A stretch of 34,506 nucleotides of DNA from Aminivibrio sp. (GTDB taxonomy: Bacteria; Synergistota; Synergistia; Synergistales; Aminobacteriaceae), in contig NZ_JAESIH010000048.1 of the NCBI RefSeq assembly GCF_016756745.1, positions 13,805 to 48,310 of the forward strand, given 5' to 3'. A program made the translations under genes and the position numbers. Under the pieces are notes generated by a model. It did not search any database. It was not told where the DNA came from and saw nothing but the letters and a program-made list of their open reading frames with translations. Shown here piece after piece: positions 7,679 to 14,461 of this stretch; within the stretch, counting starts at the first letter, position 1; each line of letters starts with the position of its first letter.

Positions 7679-8848
7679 TCACTGTTCCTCCGCCGGGCGA
7701 AGATTGAGTGTCACCCGGACGGGACCTTCCGTATATATGTCCTCCGCAGCCGTGACCTCCACCGTGAGCTTCGACTCCGCTTTCCTGATGGTTTCCACCG
7801 CCTCGAAAAAGGCCGTGGCGTCAAGGGCGCCGACCTTCCCGGTGACGGGGTCCGGCTTGATGGAATCCTGGACGGCCTTTCTGTTCACCATCCGCAGGAT
7901 GAGGTGGAGCTCGGCCTCGGCGTTCTCCCTGACCGCCCCGGGATCCACGGTCCGGACGTAGAGGACGTCGCCCTTCCGGTAGACGAGTTCGCTGTCGCTG
8001 ACCTCGTAGGTTATCTTTATATCCTCGCCGAACACGGCGTTGGCCTCCGCCACGGTCCGGACAAATTTGCGGGTCTGCTGTTCCGTGCAGGAGGCGATTT
8101 TTTCCATCTCCTTTTCGATGTCCACGGCGAGGACGATCTCGGAGGGGCTCAGACCCGTCCGGGCCGCGATGACGTATTCCGCCCGGCGCCGCAGATCCTG
8201 GAAGATCTGCTCAACCTCCGACCGGTCGCTCATGGGTTCCACCGCCATCTGGCCGAGGATCTCCTTGGCGAAGACCGCGATGCGGCCGCTTCGTATCTGG
8301 ATGAGGCCCTTCCGCAGCTCCTCCGCCTCGCGCCTGAGTTCCTCCACGGAGGCGCTGAGGACTTTTTTTTCCTCTTCGAGCTGGTCCCTCTCTTTCTGAG
8401 TGGTGGAAAGGCTCTGCCGGATTTCCTCGAGAAGAGGCTGGGCGGTGGCGAGTTCGTTCTGGACGGAGAGGAGTTTCTCCTCCTGCTCCTTGAGGCGCTT
8501 TTCGCTGTCCAGGAGGTTGATGGCCATGAGCTGGGATTCGCTCCGGCTTTCCTGGAGCTCCCTTGTGAGGGACTGGAGCTGTCCCCGGATGAATTTCATG
8601 CTGAAGAGGGCGGTGCGGACGTTTTCCGATATGACGGTCATGGTGATCAGGACGGCGATGGAGATGAACATTCCCGTGACGGCGGTGATGAGACGGCTGG
8701 TGTCCCGGGGCCGGAGCCCGAAGAGGGAGATCCGTTTTTTCCCTATGCGCATCCCGAGGACGTCGCCGAGGTACGCAAGAACGCCGCTGAGTACGATCAG
8801 CGTGAGTATGAGCCTCCAGTTCATGTCGGACCAGAGTTGAAGCTGCAT
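7679..8848 (-). CDS. DUF3084 family membrane-anchored coiled-coil protein
   Basis: 389 residues. Two membrane segments at about 11-31 and 52-72 flank a conserved basic loop with LGDVLGMRIGKKRISLFGL and RPRDTSRL, the signature of the DUF3084 family. A long charged coiled coil follows (about 85-200), then a mixed alpha/beta C-terminal domain (about 205-385). With the short N-terminus the coiled coil should extend into cytoplasm or periplasm; topology is not clear from sequence. Function is unknown in the family; a structural role at the envelope is a reasonable guess. ATG 8848 has GGGGAGGAT 4 bases before it. First gene of the DUF3084-zinc ribbon-GNAT-comF run. Confidence 0.85.
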   Translation of the reverse strand: MQLQLWSDMNWRLILTLIVLSGVLAYLGDVLGMRIGKKRISLFGLRPRDTSRLITAVTGMFISIAVLITMTVISENVRTALFSMKFIRGQLQSLTRELQESRSESQLMAINLLDSEKRLKEQEEKLLSVQNELATAQPLLEEIRQSLSTTQKERDQLEEEKKVLSASVEELRREAEELRKGLIQIRSGRIAVFAKEILGQMAVEPMSDRSEVEQIFQDLRRRAEYVIAARTGLSPSEIVLAVDIEKEMEKIASCTEQQTRKFVRTVAEANAVFGEDIKITYEVSDSELVYRKGDVLYVRTVDPGAVRENAEAELHLILRMVNRKAVQDSIKPDPVTGKVGALDATAFFEAVETIRKAESKLTVEVTAAEDIYTEGPVRVTLNLRPAEEQ

Positions 8849-8924
8849 GGCGATCCTCCCCGTCGTTCCGGCTTATCCGCTTTTCGGAGCAGGAGAGACC
8901 CCGAAATAAACGGACGATGTGCCT

Positions 8925-8953
8925 ATTATAGACGAGTCTCCCGGAATGGGCCA
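8925..8953 (-). promoter_or_regulatory. Possible promoter of the DUF3084-comF operon
   Basis: A perfect TATAAT (8930-8925, minus strand) lies 76 bases before the DUF3084 start codon. The hexamer 17 bases upstream, TGGCCC (8953-8948), matches TTGACA at only 3 of 6 bases, so this is a weak call based mainly on the -10 and on the position after a repeat-filled gap. Confidence 0.35.
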
Positions 8954-8974
8954 CGAATTTTCACCGATTTTTCA

Positions 8975-9019
8975 GGGGGAAGGGGCGAGATGGGGGCTTG
9001 GGGGCTTGGGGGCTTGGGG
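8975..9019 (+). repeat. G-rich tandem repeat (8-bp unit) with G-quadruplex potential
   Basis: Plus-strand G runs lie at 8975-8979, 8982-8985, 8992-8996, 9000-9004, 9008-9012 and 9016-9019. The last four are separated by CTT loops, giving an 8-bp unit GGGGGCTT repeated about 3.5 times. Four G-runs of at least four bases with 3-base loops is a textbook quadruplex motif. It sits 45-90 bases upstream of the possible DUF3084 promoter. Confidence 0.8.
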
Positions 9020-9030
9020 CGTGTGTTTTG

Positions 9031-9124
9031 TCATCCTGAGGAGCCGAAGGCGACGAAGGATCTCGGGGGGCAGCCTTAAAAAAACACGAGATCCTTCGGG
9101 CGAAGAGACGTACCCTCAGGATGA
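9031..9124. repeat. Dispersed inverted repeat, best copy
   Basis: Outer arms TCATCCTGAGG (9031-9041) and CCTCAGGATGA (9114-9124) are perfect 11-bp complements. Inner arms GAAGGATCTCG (9055-9065) and CGAGATCCTTC (9087-9097) are also perfect. The centre is 21 bases including seven A. The whole can fold as a long interrupted hairpin. Related sequence is at 1-59 and 9147-9347. Confidence 0.85.
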
Positions 9125-9146
9125 CAGAGTGACAGAAAACCGGGGC

Positions 9147-9286
9147 TCATCCTGAACGGAGCGATCGCGCTCCCATAGCATCCAGAGCGAAGCGGGGAAA
9201 GCATCCCCGAAGGGGAGAGATCTCGGGTTTTCGGGTTTCCGCTCTTCAGGATCAAGGACGGATCTTTCGCTTCGCTCAGGATGACA
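9147..9286. repeat. Degenerate second copy of the dispersed inverted repeat
   Basis: Arms TCATCCTGA (9147-9155) and TCAGGATGA (9276-9284) are perfect 9-bp complements; near the right arm GATCTTTCGCTTCGCTCAGG (9261-9280) is clearly the repeat core. The interior has drifted and includes partial cores such as GAGCGAAGCGGGG and AGATCTCGGG, plus a small CCCC-GAA-GGGG hairpin. It looks like nested or decayed insertions of the same repeat. Confidence 0.6.
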
Positions 9287-9347
9287 ACCAAAGCAGAGCT
9301 CCGTTCAGGATGACAACCAAAGCAGAGCTCCGTTCGGGACGACAAAA
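9276..9347. repeat. 29-bp tandem duplication with a third partial unit
   Basis: Positions 9276-9304 and 9305-9333 are identical 29-base units, starting TCAGGATGACAACCAAAGCA. A third, partial and diverged unit follows (TCGGGACGACAAAA, 9334-9347). The array ends 8 bases from the stop codon of the YkgJ-like gene, and its first unit contains the end of the inverted-repeat arm. Confidence 0.85.
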
Positions 9348-9355
9348 ACATGGCA

Positions 9356-9772
9356 TCAGAGGAGGTCCGGGAAGGGGCACGCCGCGATGGCCAGGGCAAT
9401 TTCTTCCGCCGAGTGGAATTCTCCGGAATTCATGCCGGGGCAGATCCGGGCCGCCTCGTCCCAGGCCTCCCGGGAGGCGAGGAGAACGGGCCAGAAGGGA
9501 AAGAGGCTGCACTGAAGGGGACGGACAGGATAGATCCGGCACAGGTTTGTTTCCCCGTCATGGAAGACGCATTCGCCCCCCTGTTTTTCCTTCAGGCTCG
9601 GGGCCCGCCACTTGCCGGTGACATAGCGGTTCCTGAACTCTTCGGTCCCGGCGCCGAGAAAGGCGGCCATGGCGGCCTCCTCTTCCGGGGTGAAATAGAT
9701 GGCTCCCGGTTCGCCCCGGCAACACCTGCCGCATTCGAGGCATGTGAACCGCAAGCCTTCTTCCCACCACAT
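9356..9772 (-). CDS. YkgJ family cysteine-cluster protein
   Basis: 138 residues with the YkgJ-type cysteine pattern: CLECGRCCRG at 11-20, C68 (GGECVFH), CRIYPVRPLQC at 78-88 and C111. This family is predicted to chelate zinc or an iron-sulfur cluster; no reaction is established. No signal peptide is visible, so it is probably cytoplasmic. The ATG lies directly before the flgJ stop region: flgJ ends TAG and the ATG follows at once. It is therefore the last cistron of the mreB-flg operon, although no flagellar role is known. The ribosome site (AAGGAAG, about 12 bases away) is mediocre. Confidence 0.85.
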   Translation of the reverse strand: MWWEEGLRFTCLECGRCCRGEPGAIYFTPEEEAAMAAFLGAGTEEFRNRYVTGKWRAPSLKEKQGGECVFHDGETNLCRIYPVRPLQCSLFPFWPVLLASREAWDEAARICPGMNSGEFHSAEEIALAIAACPFPDLL

Positions 9773-10117
9773 CTAGGAGAGACTTCCTTTCTCTTTTTCC
9801 TTTCCCTCCAGGTGAGGAACGAGGGATTCGTAGAGCATTTTCCACATGCCCGTACCGCCGCTGCGGGCAAGATATTCAGAGGACATTTCCACGGAGAGGT
9901 CTTCCAGGGGGCCGAAGGGCCGGTCCCGGTCCTCCCTTCCGCCGAACTTCCTGGCGTTGGAGACCATTTTTTTCCAGAGTTCCGCCAGGAGGATGGATTC
10001 GAACTCCTGGCAGGCATCACGGAGCCTTTCGTGCTCCTTTTTTGCCTTTACGTCGTCAGGCGCCTGCGACGGACGGGAGGAGAGGGTCGCCGCAGCGAGG
10101 GGGTGGAAGAGAGCCAC
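9773..10117 (-). CDS. flgJ: Flagellar rod assembly protein FlgJ, rod-binding domain only
   Basis: 114 residues matching only the N-terminal rod-binding domain of enterobacterial FlgJ: a helix with CQEFESILLAELWKKM (about 36-51) and a second with LSVEMSSEYLARSGGTGMWK (about 74-93). The peptidoglycan hydrolase domain found in E. coli FlgJ is absent, as in many bacteria that use a separate enzyme; none is in this window. The start is GTG at 10117, two bases after the flgI stop. In the cell it should act in the periplasm as rod cap or scaffold during rod growth. Confidence 0.87.
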   Translation of the reverse strand: MALFHPLAAATLSSRPSQAPDDVKAKKEHERLRDACQEFESILLAELWKKMVSNARKFGGREDRDRPFGPLEDLSVEMSSEYLARSGGTGMWKMLYESLVPHLEGKEKEKGSLS

Positions 10118-10119
10118 GG

Positions 10120-11235
10120 TTACATCACCACCAGTTCGCCGTGGAGCGCGCCTGCCTCTTTCACCGCCTGGAGGATTGCGATGACGTCCCTCGGGGAGGC
10201 CCCAACCGAGTTGAGGGCGTCCACCAGTTCCTTTACGGTGCTCGTGGAGTCGAGGGCGATGAGCTGGGCCGGGCTTTCCTGGGCCTGGATGTCGGTGCGG
10301 GGCTGAACGGCGGTCCGCCCGCGGCCGAATTGCTGGGGCTGGACCACTTCGGGGCTTTCTGTGACCTGGACGGTGAGGTTGCCGTGGGCCACGGCGACGG
10401 AGCTTATTTTCACGTCCCCGCCCATGACCACGGTTCCGGTCCGTTCGTTCACCGCCACCCTGGCAACGCTGTCGGGCCGGAGGGACAGTCCCTCGATCCG
10501 GGCGAGGAAAGCCGCCGGCGAGGATGCGTACTGGGGAGGCACGTTGACGGCCACCCGCCCGGCATCCACTGCCACGGCCACCGCGCCGAAGGCGCTGTTG
10601 ATGGCCCGGGCCATCCGGTCGGAGGTGGTGAAATCGGGGGCACGGAGCAGGAGGTTCACTTGCCTGCCCATTGTGGTGAAGTCGGTCCGGACGTCCCGTT
10701 CGACGATGGCGCCGCCGGGGACGCGCCCCACAGTGACCACGTTCTTCGACAACGAGCCCGCCGCGCCGCCTGCGGCGAATCCGCCCACCATGACGGGACC
10801 CTGGGCCACGGCATACACTCCTCCGTCTGCTCCCTTGAGGGGAACCTGGAGGAGGGTGCCGCCCTGGAGACTCTTGGCGTCGCCCATGGTGCTCACGGTG
10901 ACGTCGATCTTCTGCCCGGGCCTGGCGAAGGCGGGAAGGTCGGCTGTAATGGTGACCACCGCCACGTTCTTGCTCTTCACGGCCTTGTCGTTCAGGGTGA
11001 CCCCGAACTGGCTCATGAGATTCCGGATCATCTGGGTGGCCATGGTCCCCTTGTCGCCCGTGCCCTGAAGGCCCATGACGATGCCGACGCCCACGAGCTG
11101 GTTCGACCGCACGCCTTCCACGTCGGCGAGGTCCTTGATCCTCACGGTGGGGTGTATTTCGGCCCCCAATGCGGCCGGGGCCGCCAGGAGAAAGAAGAGT
11201 ACGGCCGCTGCGATTTTGTTTTTTATGTTCTTCAT
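10120..11235 (-). CDS. flgI: Flagellar P-ring protein FlgI
   Basis: 371 residues with a cleavable signal peptide (basic start, hydrophobic 8-22, cleavage near AALGAE). The mature protein carries highly conserved FlgI stretches such as VRSNQLVGVGIVMGLQGTGD (about 42-61) and KSKNVAVVTITADLPAFARP (about 87-106). It assembles as a ring in the peptidoglycan layer around the distal rod, with FlgA as chaperone, and acts as a bearing. The ATG has GGGAGGGG about 7 bases upstream, overlapping the flgH stop region. Its presence argues for a diderm envelope. Confidence 0.96.
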   Translation of the reverse strand: MKNIKNKIAAAVLFFLLAAPAALGAEIHPTVRIKDLADVEGVRSNQLVGVGIVMGLQGTGDKGTMATQMIRNLMSQFGVTLNDKAVKSKNVAVVTITADLPAFARPGQKIDVTVSTMGDAKSLQGGTLLQVPLKGADGGVYAVAQGPVMVGGFAAGGAAGSLSKNVVTVGRVPGGAIVERDVRTDFTTMGRQVNLLLRAPDFTTSDRMARAINSAFGAVAVAVDAGRVAVNVPPQYASSPAAFLARIEGLSLRPDSVARVAVNERTGTVVMGGDVKISSVAVAHGNLTVQVTESPEVVQPQQFGRGRTAVQPRTDIQAQESPAQLIALDSTSTVKELVDALNSVGASPRDVIAILQAVKEAGALHGELVVM

Positions 11236-11248
11236 GCCCTGCCCCTCC

Positions 11249-11827
11249 CTAGAAGATCGTCTGGAAGATCTGGGTCAGGATACCGGGCTTCTGGAGGCGG
11301 GTGAGCGCTCCCTTGCCCTTGATGCCGATCTCCGCGTTGGCGATCTTGTCGCTGGAAATCTGGTTGTAGCTGTCCACGTCCTGGGGACGGATGACCCCCA
11401 CCACCTGGAGCTGGAGGGTTTCCTCGTGGGTGGCGATGTCCCTGGTGCCCTCGATGACGAGGTTGCCGTTGGGTAAAATGTCGGTGACGAGACAGGTGAT
11501 CCGGCTCTGGGCAGTGTGGGTCCGTTCCGTGGATCCGTCGCCCTTCATGTCGCTCTTCGAGCTGAAGCCGAAGGCCTTGATGAAGTCGAAGATACCCACT
11601 CCGTCGGCTACGCTGCTGTCGTTCGATTTGGATACGTCCGTCTTCCCCTCGTCCTTGGTCCTGGTTCTCTCGTTCACCACCACGGTGACGATATCGCCCA
11701 CGCCGGTGGGCCGCCGGTCGCCCACCAAGTTGGACCGGTCGTCCCATAGGGAGCGGGCCGGGGCCGGGCCGGGGAACATCCCGGTCAGAAGAATCACCGC
11801 CGCTGCCGCAAGAAGTATCTTTTTCAC
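11249..11827 (-). CDS. flgH: Flagellar L-ring protein FlgH, apparently not a lipoprotein
   Basis: 192 residues with FlgH signatures: SLWDDRSNLVGDRRPTGVGD (about 26-45), VVVNERTRTKDEG and the C-terminal GVIRPQDVDSYNQISSDKIA (about 144-163). It should form the outer-membrane ring of the basal body. The signal peptide is clear (MKKILLAAAAVILLTGMF..., cleavage near APARS), but there is no cysteine near the cleavage site, so the usual lipid anchor is missing. The GTG start overlaps the flgA stop as GTGA and has GGAGGT 9 bases upstream. Confidence 0.94.
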   Translation of the reverse strand: MKKILLAAAAVILLTGMFPGPAPARSLWDDRSNLVGDRRPTGVGDIVTVVVNERTRTKDEGKTDVSKSNDSSVADGVGIFDFIKAFGFSSKSDMKGDGSTERTHTAQSRITCLVTDILPNGNLVIEGTRDIATHEETLQLQVVGVIRPQDVDSYNQISSDKIANAEIGIKGKGALTRLQKPGILTQIFQTIF

Positions 11828-12747
11828 TCTGTCTGCACCTCCACATGTCCGGGCGCTGTCGCCACCGCCTGGATGACCTTTCTGCTCTGCAGGTTCCGGA
11901 CCCGGATGGTATCTCCCTCACATCCGGCATCAAGGGCCTCTCCCCGGACTTCAATACGGAACCCCGTTTTTCTGACGGAGATGATCACGGGATCCCCTCT
12001 TTGAATTATCGGCGCTGAGGACAATAAGTTGAGGGCCACCGGCTCCCCGGCGGAAAGATTTCGCCGGACCACGGCGCCGAGGACTTCCTCCACCGACGAT
12101 GCCAGGGGAGTCGACCGGAGAACCCTGACCGTCCGGACCGTCACGTCGTCTCTGTCAAGAACCTTTCCCCGCTCCACGGGGCGGGCGGCCACCACGGCCG
12201 GGCGGCTCCAGGCCAGTCTCACCGCCAGGGAGCGCTCCGTTCCCGACCCGTCGTCGTATTTCAGCGTGACCGACCCGGTTCCCGGGGCGACGGAGGGCGG
12301 CCCGGCGGGAATTCCGGGAGGTACGGGGCCGATGGGTTCCGCCTCCACCTGCCATTTCCACCCTGAAAGCCTTTTGATGACCGCGGAGAGAGACTCGTCC
12401 AGGGAAACCGAAACTTCCGGGGGCATGATGAGCTTGAGCCGGATGCCCCCGATCCCCTGGTTTGTCATGGCGGCCAGGATGGCGTCCCGGGTGAGGATAC
12501 CGTTTCGGGGGACGGTGATTTTCACGGAACCCGCCTTCCGGACGAGGTCCGGGTCGCCGGTGAGAAGGGCCGCTTCGGAGAGGGGGAAGGGGTCGGAGGT
12601 TACGGCAGCGGTCGCCCCCATTTCCAGGACGAGGTCGGCGGCGGAAACTGGAGCGGCGGTAAAAGCCAGCAGGAAGACGGCGGCCAGGAGGTGAAAAAAA
12701 AGGCGGGATCGGAGAGCATCCCGCATTTCTTTCTTTTTCCCTTTCAC
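11824..12747 (-). CDS. flgA: Flagellar P-ring assembly chaperone FlgA
   Basis: 307 residues with a signal anchor or signal peptide at about 16-36 (RLFFHLLAAVFLLAFTAAPV), a variable middle, and a C-terminal SAF-like domain (about 185-305) containing ARPVERGKVLDRDDV and RRNLSAGEPVALNLL. FlgA binds FlgI in the periplasm and prevents its breakdown before ring assembly. The start is GTG at 12747 with AGAGGT before it; an in-frame ATG at 12726 is possible but would leave a shorter basic region. flgG ends 8 bases upstream. Confidence 0.93.
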   Translation of the reverse strand: MKGKKKEMRDALRSRLFFHLLAAVFLLAFTAAPVSAADLVLEMGATAAVTSDPFPLSEAALLTGDPDLVRKAGSVKITVPRNGILTRDAILAAMTNQGIGGIRLKLIMPPEVSVSLDESLSAVIKRLSGWKWQVEAEPIGPVPPGIPAGPPSVAPGTGSVTLKYDDGSGTERSLAVRLAWSRPAVVAARPVERGKVLDRDDVTVRTVRVLRSTPLASSVEEVLGAVVRRNLSAGEPVALNLLSSAPIIQRGDPVIISVRKTGFRIEVRGEALDAGCEGDTIRVRNLQSRKVIQAVATAPGHVEVQTE

Positions 12748-12755
12748 GGCGGCGG

Positions 12756-13544
12756 CTACCTCTTCAGGCCGTTGGCTATGCGGAGCAGTTCGTCCGCCGT
12801 CTGCACGCCCTTGGAGTTGGCCTCGTAGGCTCTCTGGGCAATGATGAGGGAGACCATTTCTTCCACCACCTGGACGTTGGACATTTCGAGGACTCCCTGG
12901 TGAAGCAGGCCGATGCCCTCGTCTCCGGGAAGGCCCTCGATGGGAGCACCGCTGGCGGGGGACTCGAGGAAGAGGTTCTTCCCCATGGCCCTCAATCCGC
13001 CGGGATTGACGAACCGGGTCAGCTCGATCTGGCCTATTTCCTCCGCTTCTTCCTGGCCGGCGATGCGCGCCGTGACGAGTCCCTCGGGGCTGATCATAAT
13101 CTCGGTGGCGTCCTCGGGGATGACGACGGCCGGTTCGAGAAGAAGGCCGTCCTCGTTGACCACCTGGCCGTCTGCGTCGACATTCCAGTTGCCCGCCCGG
13201 GTGTAGGCGATTTCACCGTCGGGAAGGAGCACCCGGAAGAACCCGTCTCCTTCGATGGTTACGTCCAGGGGCTGCTCGGTGACCTGGAGGTTTCCCTGGC
13301 CCATGTAGCGGGAGGTTCCCACCACCCGGGTTCCGAGCCCCACCTGGACGCCGTTGGGCACCATTGATGCGGGCTCCACGGGAGCGCCCGGCTCCCGGTT
13401 GATCTGGTACAGGAGATCGGCGAAGTCCGCCCGTTCTCTCTTGAATCCGGCGGTGTTCACGTTGGCCAGGTTGTTGGTCGTGACGTCCAGGTTGGTTTGC
13501 TGGGCGATCATTCCGCTTGCGCTTGTCCACAGGGATCTGAGCAT
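12756..13544 (-). CDS. flgG: Distal rod protein FlgG
   Basis: 262 residues, the normal FlgG length. The N-terminal rod motif TTNNLANVNTAGFKRERADF (about 22-41), the central GDGFFRVLLPDGEIAYTRAG (about 99-118) and the C-terminal NVQVVEEMVSLIIAQRAYEA (about 223-242) are all present. It is exported by the flagellar type III system, without a signal peptide, and forms the distal rod within the P and L rings whose genes follow. ATG 13544 has GGGAGGGAG in front. Confidence 0.96.
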   Translation of the reverse strand: MLRSLWTSASGMIAQQTNLDVTTNNLANVNTAGFKRERADFADLLYQINREPGAPVEPASMVPNGVQVGLGTRVVGTSRYMGQGNLQVTEQPLDVTIEGDGFFRVLLPDGEIAYTRAGNWNVDADGQVVNEDGLLLEPAVVIPEDATEIMISPEGLVTARIAGQEEAEEIGQIELTRFVNPGGLRAMGKNLFLESPASGAPIEGLPGDEGIGLLHQGVLEMSNVQVVEEMVSLIIAQRAYEANSKGVQTADELLRIANGLKR

Positions 13545-13560
13545 GAGATTCTCCCTCCCG

Positions 13561-14376
13561 CTAGCTGGTCCTGCCGAAGGACGTGATCAGCTTGCCTGTA
13601 AGTTCATCGTGGGTCATGAGGGTCTTGGACGACGCCTCGTAGGCCCTCTGGGCCTCCACCATCCGTACCATCTCCTCCACTACGTTGACGTTCGACATCT
13701 CCAGCGCCCCGGCCTCGAGCCGGATCCCCTCGGCCTCGAGAGGTGCCGGATTTCCTGAATTTTCCGTGGCGGCCAGGGTGGTCCGGCCCGCCTGGCGGAG
13801 GTAGGTAGGATTGGGAAAGGTCACCACCTGGAGCACGTCGATGACTTCCCCATCGGCCACGACCCGGCCTTCCCCGCTGATGGAGACTTTAGCCGCGTCG
13901 CCGAACTCCACCGGGCCGCCTTCGCCGAGCACGACCATCCCGTCATGGGTGACGAGCTGTCCCTCGGCGCTCCGCTGGAAATGGCCCGACCGGGTGTAGA
14001 AAAGGTTGCCCGCGCCGTCCTGAACGGTGAAATACCCCTCGCCCAGGATAGCGGCGTCGAGAGGGGCGTCGGTCACCTGGATGGCCCCCTCCTCGGTGCT
14101 CATGTAAGTTTCGGACATGACGTTCGCAAGGCTGAGATCGCCGATGAGGAACTTTCCCTTGAAGCCGAGCCTGAAGGGGGTGGCCACAAGCTTGACGGCA
14201 CCGTCTTCGGAAGGCTTTTCCACACGATCCATAAGCACATCGGGGAAGGACTTGTTGACGGGGATACGTTTTCTGAACCCCGATGAGCTGACGTTTGCCA
14301 GGTTGTTGGCCGTCACGTCGTGCATGGTTTCCTGCACGATCATGGCTGAAGCGGCCGCATAAAGGCCTCGGTGCAT
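13561..14376 (-). CDS. flgF: Rod protein FlgF (flagellar hook-basal body protein)
   Basis: 271 residues, paralogue of FlgG: MHRGLYAAASAMIVQETMHD at the start, TANNLANVSSSGFRKRIP (about 22-39), LGEGYFTVQDGAGNLFYTRS (about 108-127) and NVNVVEEMVRMVEAQRAYEA near the end. Next to FlgG and behind mreB this corresponds to the mbl-flhO-flhP layout of Bacillus subtilis; the protein could equally be called FlhO/FlgF-like. The frame is open upstream to 14544, but only the ATG at 14376 has a ribosome site (GGGAGGG) and homology. Confidence 0.92.
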   Translation of the reverse strand: MHRGLYAAASAMIVQETMHDVTANNLANVSSSGFRKRIPVNKSFPDVLMDRVEKPSEDGAVKLVATPFRLGFKGKFLIGDLSLANVMSETYMSTEEGAIQVTDAPLDAAILGEGYFTVQDGAGNLFYTRSGHFQRSAEGQLVTHDGMVVLGEGGPVEFGDAAKVSISGEGRVVADGEVIDVLQVVTFPNPTYLRQAGRTTLAATENSGNPAPLEAEGIRLEAGALEMSNVNVVEEMVRMVEAQRAYEASSKTLMTHDELTGKLITSFGRTS

Positions 14377-14461
14377 GAAATTTCCCTCCCGGTGGGGCTT
14401 GCAACGGAGGCGGGTCCGCCGATCCTTCCGGATCAATCCGTCCCCGCCCGACCGCCGGGGA
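14377..14461 (-). other. 85-bp mreB-flgF gap, no clear signal
   Basis: The gap contains GC-rich potential stems, among them GATCC-GGAA-GGATC, but no T-run and no recognisable sigma-28 or sigma-70 promoter. I read it as an untranslated spacer in a joint mreB-flg transcript. Confidence 0.4.

Larger units (their letters stand above)
8849..9355. other. 507-bp non-coding region filled with repeats
   Basis: The only long gap in the window. From the DUF3084 side it holds a possible -10 (8930-8925), a G-rich 8-bp tandem repeat (8975-9019), an inverted repeat (9031-9124), a degenerate second copy (9147-9286) and a 29-bp tandem duplication (9276-9333). The open frames that cross it, for example one reading ILSEAKDPS, are repeat-derived and have no ribosome site. 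I see no RNA gene. Confidence 0.7.

Noticed and set aside
9276-9347. CRISPR-like appearance of the 29-bp direct repeats
   Set aside because: The units are contiguous with no spacers and there are no cas genes in the window.
9076-9399. 107-residue minus-strand open frame reading CHPERSSALVVILSEAKDPS
   Set aside because: It is a translation of the dispersed repeats, overlaps the YkgJ-like gene and has no ribosome site; such text is known from spurious annotations.
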